NCBI GenBank assembly: GCA_958352845.1
Contig: CATWQC010000002.1
Location: forward strand, 1-64,000
DNA: 64,000 bases
Direction of reading: 5' to 3'
Source of the DNA: an uncultured Collinsella sp.
GTDB taxonomy: Bacteria > Actinomycetota > Coriobacteriia > Coriobacteriales > Coriobacteriaceae
The number at the start of each line of letters is the position of its first letter. Position 1 is the first letter of the stretch. This document shows positions 33,822 through 44,520 of this stretch, one piece after another. Below the pieces are notes generated by a model. The model did no database searches. It was not told where the DNA came from and saw only the letters and a program-made list of their open reading frames with translations. Made by a program: the position numbers and the translations under genes.

Positions 33822-34928
33822 ATGACCATGTTCGCCCGCGATCTTTCCGTCGCGCACTACCGCAGCTTCGATAGTTATCGCCTTGCCCTGGACGAGGGCG
33901 TGACGATACTTGCGGGACCCAACGCGGCGGGAAAGACCAATCTCATAGAGGCGCTGCAGCTGCTGACGAGCGGCGCCTCGTTTAGGCATCCGACCGCAGC
34001 CGAGCTCGTCCATGATGGCGTGGGCTCGTGCAAGGTCGAACTGAGGCTCGAGGGCGACGGCCGCGTGCTTGATATGGGATTGAGCGTGGAGGACGGTAAG
34101 CGCTCGTTTAGCCGCAACGGCAAGAGGTGCTCTGCCGCCGGTGTGCGCGGGGCTCTGCCGAGCGTGCTGTTTTGCCCCGACCATCTGGACATGGTTAAGC
34201 GAGGCGCCAGTGTGCGCCGCGCCGCCCTCGATGACTTTGGCATGCAGCTGAGCGCACGTTATGCCGATCTTGCGAGCACCTATGGACGCTGCGTGACCCA
34301 GCGTAACGCCCTGCTCAAGGAGACCTGGTGCTGTCGCGAGATGCTCGGCGCGTGGAACGATTCGATTGCCCGCGCGGGCTCGGCCCTGCTTGTGCACCGG
34401 TTGGCCCTGCTCGACCGGCTGGCGGGCCATGTGCACACTGCCTACGGGCAAGTGGCATCCGGTGAGGCTGCCAACGTGACCTATACGTCCACGCTGGGGG
34501 ATTTGCCCCAGGTCGATGATCGCGAAGAGCTGAAGGGCTGGGCGTACGAGCGCATGCTGGCTGCCCTTGATGAGCACGCCGACGAGGAAATTCGCCGCGG
34601 TGTGACGTTGGTGGGACCGCATCGCGATGAGATTGAGTTTACCGTGGCGGGTCGCTCCGCCCGTTCATTTGCCAGCCAAGGTCAGCAGCGAACGTTGGTT
34701 CTGGCCTGGAAGGTGGCGGAGGTGGCCGTGGCTCGCGATGTCCTGGGCACCGCCCCGTTGCTGCTTTTGGACGACGTGATGAGCGAACTCGACGGCGAAC
34801 GCCGCGGTGCTTTTCTGCGGTTGATCGGCGATGATATCCAGACGGTCATAACCACGACCAACCTGGGGTATTTTACCGATGACCTGCTTGATCGAGCCAA
34901 GGTGGTGAGCATGGGTGAGACGTGCTAA
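33822..34928 (+). CDS. recF: DNA replication and repair protein RecF
   Basis: 368 residues, SMC-like ATPase with Walker A AGPNAAGKTNLIEAL, signature FASQGQQRTLVLAWK and Walker B PLLLLDDVMSELD. It helps load RecA at gaps. It overlaps dciA by 14 bases in the dnaN-recF-dciA unit. Confidence 0.95.
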   Translation: MTMFARDLSVAHYRSFDSYRLALDEGVTILAGPNAAGKTNLIEALQLLTSGASFRHPTAAELVHDGVGSCKVELRLEGDGRVLDMGLSVEDGKRSFSRNGKRCSAAGVRGALPSVLFCPDHLDMVKRGASVRRAALDDFGMQLSARYADLASTYGRCVTQRNALLKETWCCREMLGAWNDSIARAGSALLVHRLALLDRLAGHVHTAYGQVASGEAANVTYTSTLGDLPQVDDREELKGWAYERMLAALDEHADEEIRRGVTLVGPHRDEIEFTVAGRSARSFASQGQQRTLVLAWKVAEVAVARDVLGTAPLLLLDDVMSELDGERRGAFLRLIGDDIQTVITTTNLGYFTDDLLDRAKVVSMGETC

Positions 34929-35478
34929 TTACGAGCGCGAGAGCGAAACGGTCGCCTTCAGTGGATTTTTGAACGCAGAGCGTCAGCGCATCCTGGCGGC
35001 CGCGACACCTGAGCGCCGCGCGCAGATGGAGGCTGCCGAGGAGTCGCGCGCGGTCTATCGCGCGTGGAACGCGGTGTGCTCGGGCACGCGCGAGGGGCGG
35101 CATGTGACGGGCCTGCGCTACCTGCCCGAGTCCAATGAGCTGCTGGTATATCTCGATTCGCCCTCGTGGACGCAGGAAATGACGCTGTTGCGCGAGATCA
35201 TCCGCGCGCGCATGGAGCGCGCCGGTGCGCATGTGGACGGCCTGGTGTTCAAAACCACCGCGCCGGGTCACACGCCGCCCGCCGCCAAGCAGCGTCTGCG
35301 CCCGGCGACGACCGAGCGCCCGCCGGCCCCGCACGCCGACCTAAGTGAGGCCGAGCGCACCGAGATTGAGCGCCAAGTGGCGCCCATCGAAGACCAAAAA
35401 CTGCGCGAGGCCCTCGAGAATGCCATGAGAGCCAGTGCCGAGTGGGCCAAGGGCGTAGAAAGCAAAAAAGAGCCTTAA
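34915..35478 (+). CDS. dciA: DciA-family (DUF721) helicase-loading protein
   Basis: 187 residues from a GTG inside the recF end. A central DUF721 domain (about 40-115: WNAVCSGTREGRHVTGLRYLPE, LLVYLDSPSWTQEMTLLREII) is followed by a low-complexity Pro/Arg region and an acidic C-terminus. DciA loads the replicative helicase in bacteria without DnaC/DnaI, and the recF-gyrB position is the actinobacterial one. DnaB is encoded at 55.5 kb. Confidence 0.85.
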   Translation: MRRANYERESETVAFSGFLNAERQRILAAATPERRAQMEAAEESRAVYRAWNAVCSGTREGRHVTGLRYLPESNELLVYLDSPSWTQEMTLLREIIRARMERAGAHVDGLVFKTTAPGHTPPAAKQRLRPATTERPPAPHADLSEAERTEIERQVAPIEDQKLREALENAMRASAEWAKGVESKKEP

Positions 35479-35504
35479 ATCGCATCTGGTGGCCTTGTAG
35501 AGCC

Positions 35505-35535
35505 AAATACCCTCGTTCCCGAGGGTATTTTTTTA
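35505..35535 (+). terminator. Terminator after dciA
   Basis: AAATACCCTCG pairs with CGAGGGTATTT across TTCC, followed by a run of Ts. It separates the dnaN-recF-dciA transcript from gyrB-gyrA. Confidence 0.88.
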
Positions 35536-35583
35536 CGATAAACTAGTAAGGCTGTACACATTTTCTTGACTGAAGGAGGACGT

Positions 35584-37614
35584 GTGGCAAACGAAAACGA
35601 TTACGATGGCGGCGAGATTAAGATTCTCGAAGGTCTCGAGGCCGTTCGTAAGCGCCCGGGCATGTATATTGGCTCGACGAGCGCCAGCGGTCTGCATCAC
35701 CTGGTGTGGGAGATCGTTGACAACTCCGTCGACGAGGCCATGGCCGGTTTCTGCACCGAGATCCAGGTGACGGTCCACGCCGACAACTCCATCACGGTCG
35801 TCGACAACGGGCGCGGCATCCCCGTCGACGAGCACCCTGTTAAAAAGATCCCGACGCTCGAGGTCGTCATGACGATCTTGCACGCCGGCGGTAAGTTCGA
35901 TAACTCGGCCTATAAGGTTTCGGGCGGCCTGCACGGCGTTGGTATCTCCGTCGTCAACGCACTGTCCAAGCGCGTGGTCGTTCAGGTTCGTCGCGACGGC
36001 AACACCTACGAGATGGAGTTCTCGCGCGGCAAGACCGTTAAGAAGATGGAGGTCGTGGGCACCTCGGATTCGACGGGCACCACCGTCACCTTCTGGCCCG
36101 ACGACGAGATCTTCGAGACATGCATCTACGATTTCGATACGCTGCACAACCGTCTGCAGGAGACGGCGTTCCTCAATAAGAACCTCAAAATCGTGCTGAC
36201 CGACGAGCGCGAGGCGACTCCCCATGTGGAGGAGTTTTGCTACGAGGGCGGCATCATCGACTTCGTCAAGTTCCTCAACGAGGGCAAGGACGTCCCCGAG
36301 GCCTTTAAGGAGCCCATCTACATCGAGGGCAAATCGGACCCGGGCGCGCCTGTGACCAAGATGGGCGAGGTTGAGGTTTCCCTGCAGTGGAATAACGGTT
36401 ACGGCGAGAACGTCATGTCGTTTGCCAACGACATCTACACCCCCGAGGGCGGCATGCACCTTGAGGGCTTCCGCACCGCGCTCACCCGTGTGATCAACGA
36501 CTACGCGCGCAAACAGAACCTGCTCAAGGAAAAAGACGCCAACCTGACCGGCGACGATGTGCGCGAGGGCCTTTCGGCCGTTATCTCGGTCAAGCTGCCC
36601 GACCCGCAATTTGAGGGCCAGACCAAGGCCAAGCTCGGCAGCTCCTATATGCGCGCGCTGACGCTCAAGATCGTGACCGACGGCCTCGCCGATTACCTCG
36701 AGGAGCATCCCAAGCCCGCTCGCGAGATCGTCAAGAAGGCCCAGCAGGCATGCAAGGCCCGCAACGCCGCCCGCAAGGCGCGCGAAGCGACCCGTCGCAA
36801 GAGCCTGCTCGAGACGGCGTCCCTGCCCGGTAAGCTCGCCGACTGCTCGGTGCGCGATGCCGAGCTGACCGAGCTCTTCATCGTAGAGGGTGACTCGGCA
36901 GGCGGTTCGGCCAAGGACGGCCGTCGCCGAGACATCCAGGCGATTCTGCCCCTGCGCGGCAAGATTTTGAACGTCGAACGCGTTGGTGACCATCGCGCGT
37001 TCTCGAGTGACACCATCCAGTCATTGATTACCGCGATCGGCTGCGGCGTCACGACGAGTGCCGGCGACGGCGGCGACTTCGATATCACCAAGGCGCGCTA
37101 CCACAAGATCATCATCATGACCGATGCAGACGTCGACGGCGCGCATATCCGCATCCTGCTGCTGACGTTCTTCTACAAGTACATGCGTCCGCTGATCGAT
37201 GCCGGCTACGTCTATGTTGCCTGCCCGCCCATCTTTGGCATTAAGGTGCGCAACAAGATCCACTACGTGTATCCCAACGGCCGCCAGCCCGAAGACGAGA
37301 TCCTGCGCGATACCATCCAGAGTCTGGGCCTGAACCCCGACGATAACGACGAGGACGGCAAGGCCAAGGACGGCAAGATCACCAAGAAGCGTAAGGGCTA
37401 TACCGTCCAGCGCTACAAGGGCCTGGGCGAGATGGACCCCAAGCAGCTTGCCTCGACGACGATGGACCCCAAGACCCGCATCCTGCAGCGCGTGTCGATC
37501 GAGGACGCCGTGGTGGCGGACCGCGCCGTGCGCGAGCTCATGGGTTCCGAGGTCGGCTATCGCCGCGAGTACATTGAAAAACATGCGCATGACGCGCGTT
37601 TCCTTGACGCTTAA
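35584..37614 (+). CDS. gyrB: DNA gyrase subunit B
   Basis: 676 residues from GTG 35584 with GGAGG upstream. GHKL ATPase (VDNSVDEAMAG, DNGRGIPVD, GLHGVG), transducer domain, TOPRIM EGDSAGGSAKDGRRR and a C-terminal TOPRIM continuation ending YRREYIEKHA. It powers ATP-dependent negative supercoiling with GyrA. It is 11 bases upstream of gyrA. Confidence 0.97.
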   Translation: MANENDYDGGEIKILEGLEAVRKRPGMYIGSTSASGLHHLVWEIVDNSVDEAMAGFCTEIQVTVHADNSITVVDNGRGIPVDEHPVKKIPTLEVVMTILHAGGKFDNSAYKVSGGLHGVGISVVNALSKRVVVQVRRDGNTYEMEFSRGKTVKKMEVVGTSDSTGTTVTFWPDDEIFETCIYDFDTLHNRLQETAFLNKNLKIVLTDEREATPHVEEFCYEGGIIDFVKFLNEGKDVPEAFKEPIYIEGKSDPGAPVTKMGEVEVSLQWNNGYGENVMSFANDIYTPEGGMHLEGFRTALTRVINDYARKQNLLKEKDANLTGDDVREGLSAVISVKLPDPQFEGQTKAKLGSSYMRALTLKIVTDGLADYLEEHPKPAREIVKKAQQACKARNAARKAREATRRKSLLETASLPGKLADCSVRDAELTELFIVEGDSAGGSAKDGRRRDIQAILPLRGKILNVERVGDHRAFSSDTIQSLITAIGCGVTTSAGDGGDFDITKARYHKIIIMTDADVDGAHIRILLLTFFYKYMRPLIDAGYVYVACPPIFGIKVRNKIHYVYPNGRQPEDEILRDTIQSLGLNPDDNDEDGKAKDGKITKKRKGYTVQRYKGLGEMDPKQLASTTMDPKTRILQRVSIEDAVVADRAVRELMGSEVGYRREYIEKHAHDARFLDA

Positions 37615-37625
37615 GAGGAGGTAAC

Positions 37626-40367
37626 GTGGCAGACGATATCAACAATAACGGGGGTATGGACGAGGCCGGCGATGCCGGCATGCCCGACGATCTGAAGCGC
37701 CTGCTTGCCCGTGCTGAGCAGGGCGAGGACGGCGACCCGGACGCCTATAACCCCGATGTCGATGATGACGAGGAAGAGGATGACGACGGCGAGCTCGAGG
37801 AGAGTTTTGGCGAAGTCGACCGTGGCGCCTCGGCCGGCGAGGATATCAACGGCGGCCAGCTCCAGATTTCGGAGTTCGGTCGCGAGATGAAGCAGTCGTT
37901 TATCGAGTATTCGATGTCGGTCATCACGGCGCGCGCCCTGCCGGACGTGCGCGACGGCTTAAAGCCGGTGCACCGCCGCATCCTGTACGCGATGAACGAG
38001 AGCGGCATCTACCCCAACCGCCCGCACAAGAAGTCGGCGTGGACGGTCGGCGAAGTTATCGGTAAGTACCACCCGCACGGCGATTCCGCGGTCTACGAGG
38101 CCATGGTCCGCCTGGCACAGTGGTTCTCCATGCGCACGCCGCTCATCGACGGTCATGGCAACTTCGGTAACATCGACGGCGACGGCGCGGCAGCCATGCG
38201 TTACACCGAGAGCCGCCTGGCAAAGCCCGCCATGGAACTGCTGCGCGACCTGCAGAAGGATACCGTCGACTGGCAGCCCAACTACGACGAATCGCTCGCC
38301 GAGCCCGTGGCGCTGCCTGCGCGCTTCCCCAACCTGCTGGTCAACGGCAGCCAGGGCATCGCCGTCGGCATGGCCACCAACATCGCCCCGCACAACCTCA
38401 CCGAGGCGATTGAGGCCACCTGCTACCTGATCGACAACCCCGACGCCACCGTCGACGAGCTCATGCAGATCATGCCCGGTCCGGACTTCCCCACCGGCGC
38501 CATCATCATGGGCAGCGCCGGCATTAAGCAGAGCTACGAGACCGGCCGCGGCTCCATTACCGTGCGTGCCAAGGCACACGTGGAGTCCACCAAGACCGGC
38601 CGCAGCCGCCTGGTCTTTACTGAGATTCCCTACATGGTCAACAAGGGCACCCTGCAGGAGAAGATCGCCCAGCTCGTCAACGACAAGCGCATCGAGGGCA
38701 TCTCGGATATGCGCGATGAGTCCAACCAGAAGGGCATCCGTCTGGTCATCGAGCTCAAGAAGGGCGTCATTCCGCAGGTCGTGCTCAACAACCTGTATAA
38801 GTACACCTCGCTGCAGACGACCTTTGGCGCCAACAACCTGGCGCTCGTCAACGGCGTTCCCAAATGCCTGAGCCTGCGCGAGATGCTGCAGCACTACATC
38901 GATCACCAGGTCGACGTCGTCACCCGCCGTACCCGCTTCGACCTTAAGAAGGCCCAGGCGCGTGCCCATATCCTCGAGGGCTACCTGATGGCCCTTGACC
39001 ATATCGACGAGGTCATTAGCATCATCCGCTCCTCGCAGACCGACTCCGAGGCCAGCAGCCGCCTGATCGAGCGCTTTGGTTTTACGCCCGAGCAGACCAC
39101 GGCCATCCTCGAGATGAAGCTGCGCCGCCTGACCGGCCTGGAGCGCGACAAGATTCAGGAAGAGCTGGACGGCTTGCGCCGCGCCATCGCCTACTACGAG
39201 GACCTACTGGCGCATGAGGAGAAGATCCTGGGCGTCATCAAGGAAGAGATGCGCGAGATCTCCAAGAAGTTCGGCGACAAGCGCCGCACCGAGATCAGCC
39301 AGGTTGAGAAGGACCTGGATGTCGAGGACCTCATCGCCGACGAGGATATGGTCGTGACCATCACCCATACCGGCTACGTTAAGCGTATCCCGGTGGCTGC
39401 CTACCGTGCCCAGAAGCGCGGTGGCAAGGGCGTGTCGGGCGTCAACCTCAAAGAGGATGACGTCATCGACGAGATGTTCATCGCGTCCACGCATGAGTAC
39501 GTGCTGTTCTTCTCGAGCAAGGGCAAGGTCTATCGCCTGAAGGTGCACGAGCTGCCGGTGGGTACGCGCCAGGCGCGCGGTACCGCGATCGTCAACCTGC
39601 TGCCCTTTGAGGAGGGCGAGAAGATCGCGAGCGTCATCAGTTGCCGCGAGTTCCCGGCCGACGAGTACCTGATGTTTGCCACCAAGAGTGGCATGGTCAA
39701 GAAGACCGTGATGAGCGCATATGACCGTAGCCGCCGTGATGGCCTGATCGCTATCAACCTGCGTGACGATGACGCGCTGCTGAACGTACGCCGCGTGCGC
39801 GAGGGTGACAAGATTATCCTGGCCACCACTGCGGGCAAGGCGATCATGTTCTCCGAGGAGCAGGTGCGCGCCACCGGCCGCGATACCAGCGGCGTTCGCG
39901 GTATCGGTATGAAGGACGGCGTGAGCGTTCTGGGCATGGAGGTCACTAACGGCAACGGTGATCTGTTCGTCATCACCGAGCGCGGCTACGGCAAGCGCAC
40001 GCCGGTCGCGGACTACCCAGAGCAGAATCGCGGCGGCCAGGGCGTCTACACCATCCAAATGACCGAGCGTAAGGGTAACCTCGCGGCCATGAAGACGGTG
40101 GGCCCGCAGCACGAGCTGTTCATCGTGACGGAGGGCGCGACGGTCATTCGCGTCAAGACCGACGAGATCAGCCAGACCGGCCGCGCCACCCAGGGCGTCA
40201 AGATGATGACCGTCGACGACAACGACCGCGTATGCGCCGTAGCCCGCATGACGGCAGCCAAAGAGAAGCCCGAAGGCGAAGCAACAGAAGACGGTTCTGC
40301 CCCCGAAGAAGCCCCAGTCGATCTAGGCGATGGCAACGACATGCCAGAAGATCTCCTAGACGAGTAA
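37626..40367 (+). CDS. gyrA: DNA gyrase subunit A with an acidic N-terminal extension
   Basis: 913 residues from GTG after GAGGAGG. The catalytic tyrosine is Y193 in AMRYTE, 71 residues later than in E. coli, because of an unusual N-terminal extension of about 75 residues with an uninterrupted acidic run (about 43-60). The resistance-determining region reads HPHGDSAVYEAM with Ser154 and Glu158 at the E. coli 83 and 87 positions. The GyrA box QKRGGKG is present, marking gyrase rather than topoisomerase IV. The C-terminal tail is also acidic. Confidence 0.97.
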   Translation: MADDINNNGGMDEAGDAGMPDDLKRLLARAEQGEDGDPDAYNPDVDDDEEEDDDGELEESFGEVDRGASAGEDINGGQLQISEFGREMKQSFIEYSMSVITARALPDVRDGLKPVHRRILYAMNESGIYPNRPHKKSAWTVGEVIGKYHPHGDSAVYEAMVRLAQWFSMRTPLIDGHGNFGNIDGDGAAAMRYTESRLAKPAMELLRDLQKDTVDWQPNYDESLAEPVALPARFPNLLVNGSQGIAVGMATNIAPHNLTEAIEATCYLIDNPDATVDELMQIMPGPDFPTGAIIMGSAGIKQSYETGRGSITVRAKAHVESTKTGRSRLVFTEIPYMVNKGTLQEKIAQLVNDKRIEGISDMRDESNQKGIRLVIELKKGVIPQVVLNNLYKYTSLQTTFGANNLALVNGVPKCLSLREMLQHYIDHQVDVVTRRTRFDLKKAQARAHILEGYLMALDHIDEVISIIRSSQTDSEASSRLIERFGFTPEQTTAILEMKLRRLTGLERDKIQEELDGLRRAIAYYEDLLAHEEKILGVIKEEMREISKKFGDKRRTEISQVEKDLDVEDLIADEDMVVTITHTGYVKRIPVAAYRAQKRGGKGVSGVNLKEDDVIDEMFIASTHEYVLFFSSKGKVYRLKVHELPVGTRQARGTAIVNLLPFEEGEKIASVISCREFPADEYLMFATKSGMVKKTVMSAYDRSRRDGLIAINLRDDDALLNVRRVREGDKIILATTAGKAIMFSEEQVRATGRDTSGVRGIGMKDGVSVLGMEVTNGNGDLFVITERGYGKRTPVADYPEQNRGGQGVYTIQMTERKGNLAAMKTVGPQHELFIVTEGATVIRVKTDEISQTGRATQGVKMMTVDDNDRVCAVARMTAAKEKPEGEATEDGSAPEEAPVDLGDGNDMPEDLLDE

Positions 40368-40408
40368 GAGGCTCTAGCTGGTAAAAATCATCAGACCCCA
40401 TATATCGG

Positions 40409-40440
40409 CGGTCGGCGCACTGCGCGCCGACCGCTTTTTT
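40409..40440 (+). terminator. gyrB-gyrA terminator
   Basis: GCGGTCGGCGC pairs with GCGCCGACCGC around a short loop, followed by TTTTTT. Confidence 0.92.
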
Positions 40441-40622
40441 GAAAACCTTTGAACCCCACGTCGCCCCCGGCTGCCCGGCGGCATGCGAAGTCGATCGCGA
40501 GTTCCGCACGAGCAGGAGAGCACTTAATGTGCTCTCCGTGCGAGCAGGACTGTCCGAGCAGGCGACTTCGCATGCCGCCGGGCAGCCGGGGGCGACACCC
40601 CTCAAAGATTTTCAAAAAAGTT
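40434..40622. repeat. Large palindromic element between gyrA and the tRNA array
   Basis: A perfect 34-bp inverted repeat (40460-40493 with 40563-40596) is extended outward by a 19-bp near-perfect repeat CTTTTTTGAAAAYCTTTGA (40434-40452 and 40604-40622). The centre holds another hairpin (GAGAGCAC/GTGCTCTC around TTAAT). No protein is encoded. It resembles a non-autonomous palindromic repeat and ends two bases before the tRNA promoter. Confidence 0.88.
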
Positions 40623-40623
40623 G

Positions 40624-40653
40624 TTGACGCGCGCGTAACGACTCGTCTAATAT
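40624..40653 (+). promoter_or_regulatory. Promoter of the tRNA-Ile/Ala/Ile array
   Basis: TTGACG (40624-40629), an 18-base spacer, TAATAT (40648-40653), 15 bases before the first tRNA. Confidence 0.8.
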
Positions 40654-40667
40654 ATCCCTTGCGCGAT

Positions 40668-40744
40668 GGACCTGTAGCTCAGTTGGTTAGAGCGTCCGGC
40701 TGATAACCGGGAGGTCACAAGTTCGAATCTTGTCAGGTCCACCA
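40668..40744 (+). tRNA. tRNA-Ile (anticodon GAT), copy 1
   Basis: 77 nt with encoded CCA: acceptor GGACCTG/CAGGTCC, anticodon loop around CTGATAA (GAT), T-loop GTTCGAATC. Decodes ATC and ATT. Identical to the copy at 40892-40968. Confidence 0.96.
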
Positions 40745-40757
40745 CTTTCTTTCGCAA

Positions 40758-40800
40758 TAAACACCCCAGCGAGAGCCGAGTCGCCGCTGGGGTGTTTATT
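40758..40800 (+). terminator. Hairpin between tRNA-Ile and tRNA-Ala
   Basis: TAAACACCCCAGC pairs with GCTGGGGTGTTTA, followed by TTACTG. The T run is short, so it may be a processing site or a partial terminator within the array. Confidence 0.65.
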
Positions 40801-40811
40801 ACTGTCTCCGT

Positions 40812-40887
40812 GGGGGTTTAGCTCAGCTGGGAGAGCGCGGGCTTTGCAAGCCTGAGGTCAGGGGTTCGATCCCCCTAACCTCCACCA
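40812..40887 (+). tRNA. tRNA-Ala (anticodon TGC)
   Basis: 76 nt with encoded CCA: acceptor GGGGGTT/AACCTCC (one G-U), anticodon loop CTTTGCAAG (TGC), T-loop GTTCGATCC. It lies between two identical tRNA-Ile genes. Confidence 0.96.
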
Positions 40888-40891
40888 TGAT

Positions 40892-40968
40892 GGACCTGTA
40901 GCTCAGTTGGTTAGAGCGTCCGGCTGATAACCGGGAGGTCACAAGTTCGAATCTTGTCAGGTCCACCA
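40892..40968 (+). tRNA. tRNA-Ile (anticodon GAT), copy 2
   Basis: Identical base for base to 40668-40744, including CCA, and starts four bases after tRNA-Ala. Confidence 0.96.
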
Positions 40969-40981
40969 TCAAAACTGTGAA

Positions 40982-41014
40982 GAGCCCTGGGGCGTTGCCT
41001 CGGGGCTTTTTTCT
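40982..41014 (+). terminator. Terminator of the tRNA array
   Basis: AGCCCTGGGGC pairs with GCCTCGGGGCT (two G-U pairs) around GTT, followed by TTTTTC. Confidence 0.85.
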
Positions 41015-41040
41015 TGTCTGCGATAAATCTCATTTTGGTT

Positions 41041-41070
41041 TTGTGTGCTGTGCGAAAGATTGGGTAGTAT
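41041..41070 (+). promoter_or_regulatory. Possible promoter of the BFN operon
   Basis: TTGTGT, 18 bases, TAGTAT; the next gene starts 58 bases later with GGAGG. Confidence 0.4.
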
Positions 41071-41127
41071 AGCTATTCAATGCGGCGACCTTGCCGCGTG
41101 CTAACCGCTACGTACCGGAGGTGTTCC

Positions 41128-41628
41128 ATGGTTCGTGTCGACATAGAGACCATCGTCATGGCCGCCGGTCCCGTGCCATCGCTTATCGTGCTTCGCGAGC
41201 GCTGCAGCAAATCGGACTCGCCCGCGCCACTGCGTTCCCTTTCCATTCAAACTGGTTCGTTTGAAGCCGCTGCCATCAGCCGCGGCATCGATAGCGGCCG
41301 CGCCGAGCGCCCGATTACCCATGACCTGTTGCTCGATACTGTTGGCGCCCTGGGTGCCAAGCTCGAACGCATCGAAATCGTTCGCGCCGAGCCGCCCGTG
41401 TTTTACGCGACGGTTGTCGTGTTGGCCGATGGCAACGAGCATAAGATCGATGCGCGTCCGAGCGACGCCATCGCCCTCGCCGTACGCAGTAATGCCCCCA
41501 TGTTCGTTGAAGACGACATCATGAATCGCCTGGGCACCGTTTCTGCCCATGCCGAGGAAGTCGACGACGAGCAAGAGTTCGAGAAGTTCGACGAGTTCGT
41601 CCATACGCTCTCCCCCGATGACTTCTAA
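41128..41628 (+). CDS. Bifunctional nuclease family protein (BFN, DUF151)
   Basis: 166 residues from ATG 41128 (GGAGG six bases upstream). The BFN domain shows RPITHDLLLDTVGALGA, then FYATVVV and the hallmark IDARPSDAIALAVRSNAPMFV; an acidic tail follows. Related proteins in plants and mycobacteria have nuclease activity or act as stress regulators, but activity here is untested. It directly abuts the next gene (stop TAA then ATG). Confidence 0.88.
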   Translation: MVRVDIETIVMAAGPVPSLIVLRERCSKSDSPAPLRSLSIQTGSFEAAAISRGIDSGRAERPITHDLLLDTVGALGAKLERIEIVRAEPPVFYATVVVLADGNEHKIDARPSDAIALAVRSNAPMFVEDDIMNRLGTVSAHAEEVDDEQEFEKFDEFVHTLSPDDF

Positions 41629-42018
41629 ATGCGGGGCGTCCAGGCTGCGGAGCGTTCGCTGATGGCCGGCGGTATGTCGGCTGAGGCGGCTGCGATCGCC
41701 CGCGAGGCCCAGATGCGCTCGGAGGCTTCTGAGGCGGCTCGCATTGCCTATGTGACGCAGGCCCGCACGCTTCGCGAGCGCCGCGGCTCGTTTATCAAGA
41801 TGGTTGTCGTCTCCGTCCTTGTCGCGGCAATCTGCTCGCGCCTTCGTGGTACAGTTGGTGCGCTTGGGTTTTCGATCTCTACGGGCCTTGTGATCTGGGG
41901 TGTGGTCGATGCGGTAATGCTGACCAGTCAGATCAAGGTGCTCGACAAGCGCGCAGCGGACATGATGCGCGCCCGCGACGCTGCCGCCAGGATCGCCGCC
42001 GAGGCACAAGAACTGTAA
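41629..42018 (+). CDS. Two-TM protein of unknown function
   Basis: 129 residues. It starts at the ATG immediately after the BFN stop codon without a ribosome-binding site of its own, so it is probably translated by reinitiation. The N-terminal 50 residues are Ala/Glu/Arg-rich and helical; two hydrophobic helices (about 55-70 and 78-98) follow, then a basic Ala-rich helix. Not recognised. Confidence 0.65.
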   Translation: MRGVQAAERSLMAGGMSAEAAAIAREAQMRSEASEAARIAYVTQARTLRERRGSFIKMVVVSVLVAAICSRLRGTVGALGFSISTGLVIWGVVDAVMLTSQIKVLDKRAADMMRARDAAARIAAEAQEL

Positions 42019-42048
42019 CGACGCCAGACTCGATGGGAAGGTCTAAAG

Positions 42049-42498
42049 ATGGCACAGGATATGCAGGACGCCGGTAACGTCTCCGCCGAGCTCGACGCCA
42101 TGGTGTGCGATCTGATCGGCGCGTTCTTGGACGACCTTGCCGCCGGTGAAAACCCTGGCGTGGTCGTGGCAATTGAGGACGCCGCTTCCAACCGTTATCT
42201 GGCGGCGCTCGATGAGGATGGCGAAGAGGCGTGCCTCGAGGCGGCCACCAACTTTATCTCCGAGCACAAGATGGGTCTTAAGGACGAGGGCCTGGGCCGT
42301 ATCGCTCGCTATGCCATCGGCTACACCGGCTGCGTCGAGATTGACGGCGGCTATCACGATGCTCTGCTCGTGAGCTTCTTCGAAACCACGCTCGAGAGTG
42401 GTTTTTCGGCATATGTGCTGTATGAGGGCATGGGCGCCGGCGATGGTTTTATGTGGAGCGACCCTGAACCTGCAGGTGAGGAAACCCCTCTCATCTAA
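42049..42498 (+). CDS. Hypothetical acidic cytosolic protein
   Basis: 149 residues, acidic, no TM or signal. GGGAAGG precedes the ATG at a rather long spacing. Features include FLDDLAAGENPGVVVAIEDAA and GYTGCVEIDGGYHDALLVSFFETT. I recognise no family. It sits between the two-TM gene and typA; it may share the BFN transcript. Confidence 0.65.
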   Translation: MAQDMQDAGNVSAELDAMVCDLIGAFLDDLAAGENPGVVVAIEDAASNRYLAALDEDGEEACLEAATNFISEHKMGLKDEGLGRIARYAIGYTGCVEIDGGYHDALLVSFFETTLESGFSAYVLYEGMGAGDGFMWSDPEPAGEETPLI

Positions 42499-42615
42499 AA
42501 TCGCTAAAATAAACGAGTTTTCGGTAAAAGGCTCAATATTCCCGCTGAGCGTTGTGCTGCTGGGCGGGTCGCATACGCGTGCCGTTTGTATATGGATAGA
42601 AGATAGGGGAACTAC

Positions 42616-44454
<1,839 letters not shown>

Positions 44455-44477
44455 GCGCTGGGCTTTATAGCGACTAA

Positions 44478-44520
44478 CCAAAAAAGGGCGCCGACCGCGA
44501 TGGTCGGCGCCCTTTTTGGT
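44478..44520 (+). terminator. typA terminator
   Basis: A 15-bp perfect stem (44482-44496 with 44502-44516) around GCGAT with T runs; the outer bases ACCAAA/TTTGGT extend the palindrome. Confidence 0.92.

Noticed and set aside
32688..34622. 644-residue leftward open frame across dnaN and recF
   Set aside because: Antisense shadow of two certain genes; composition is typical of reversed G+C-rich codons.
40668..40968. Part of an rRNA operon because of tRNA-Ile and tRNA-Ala
   Set aside because: No 16S or 23S sequence flanks the tRNAs; their neighbours are gyrA and a BFN protein gene.
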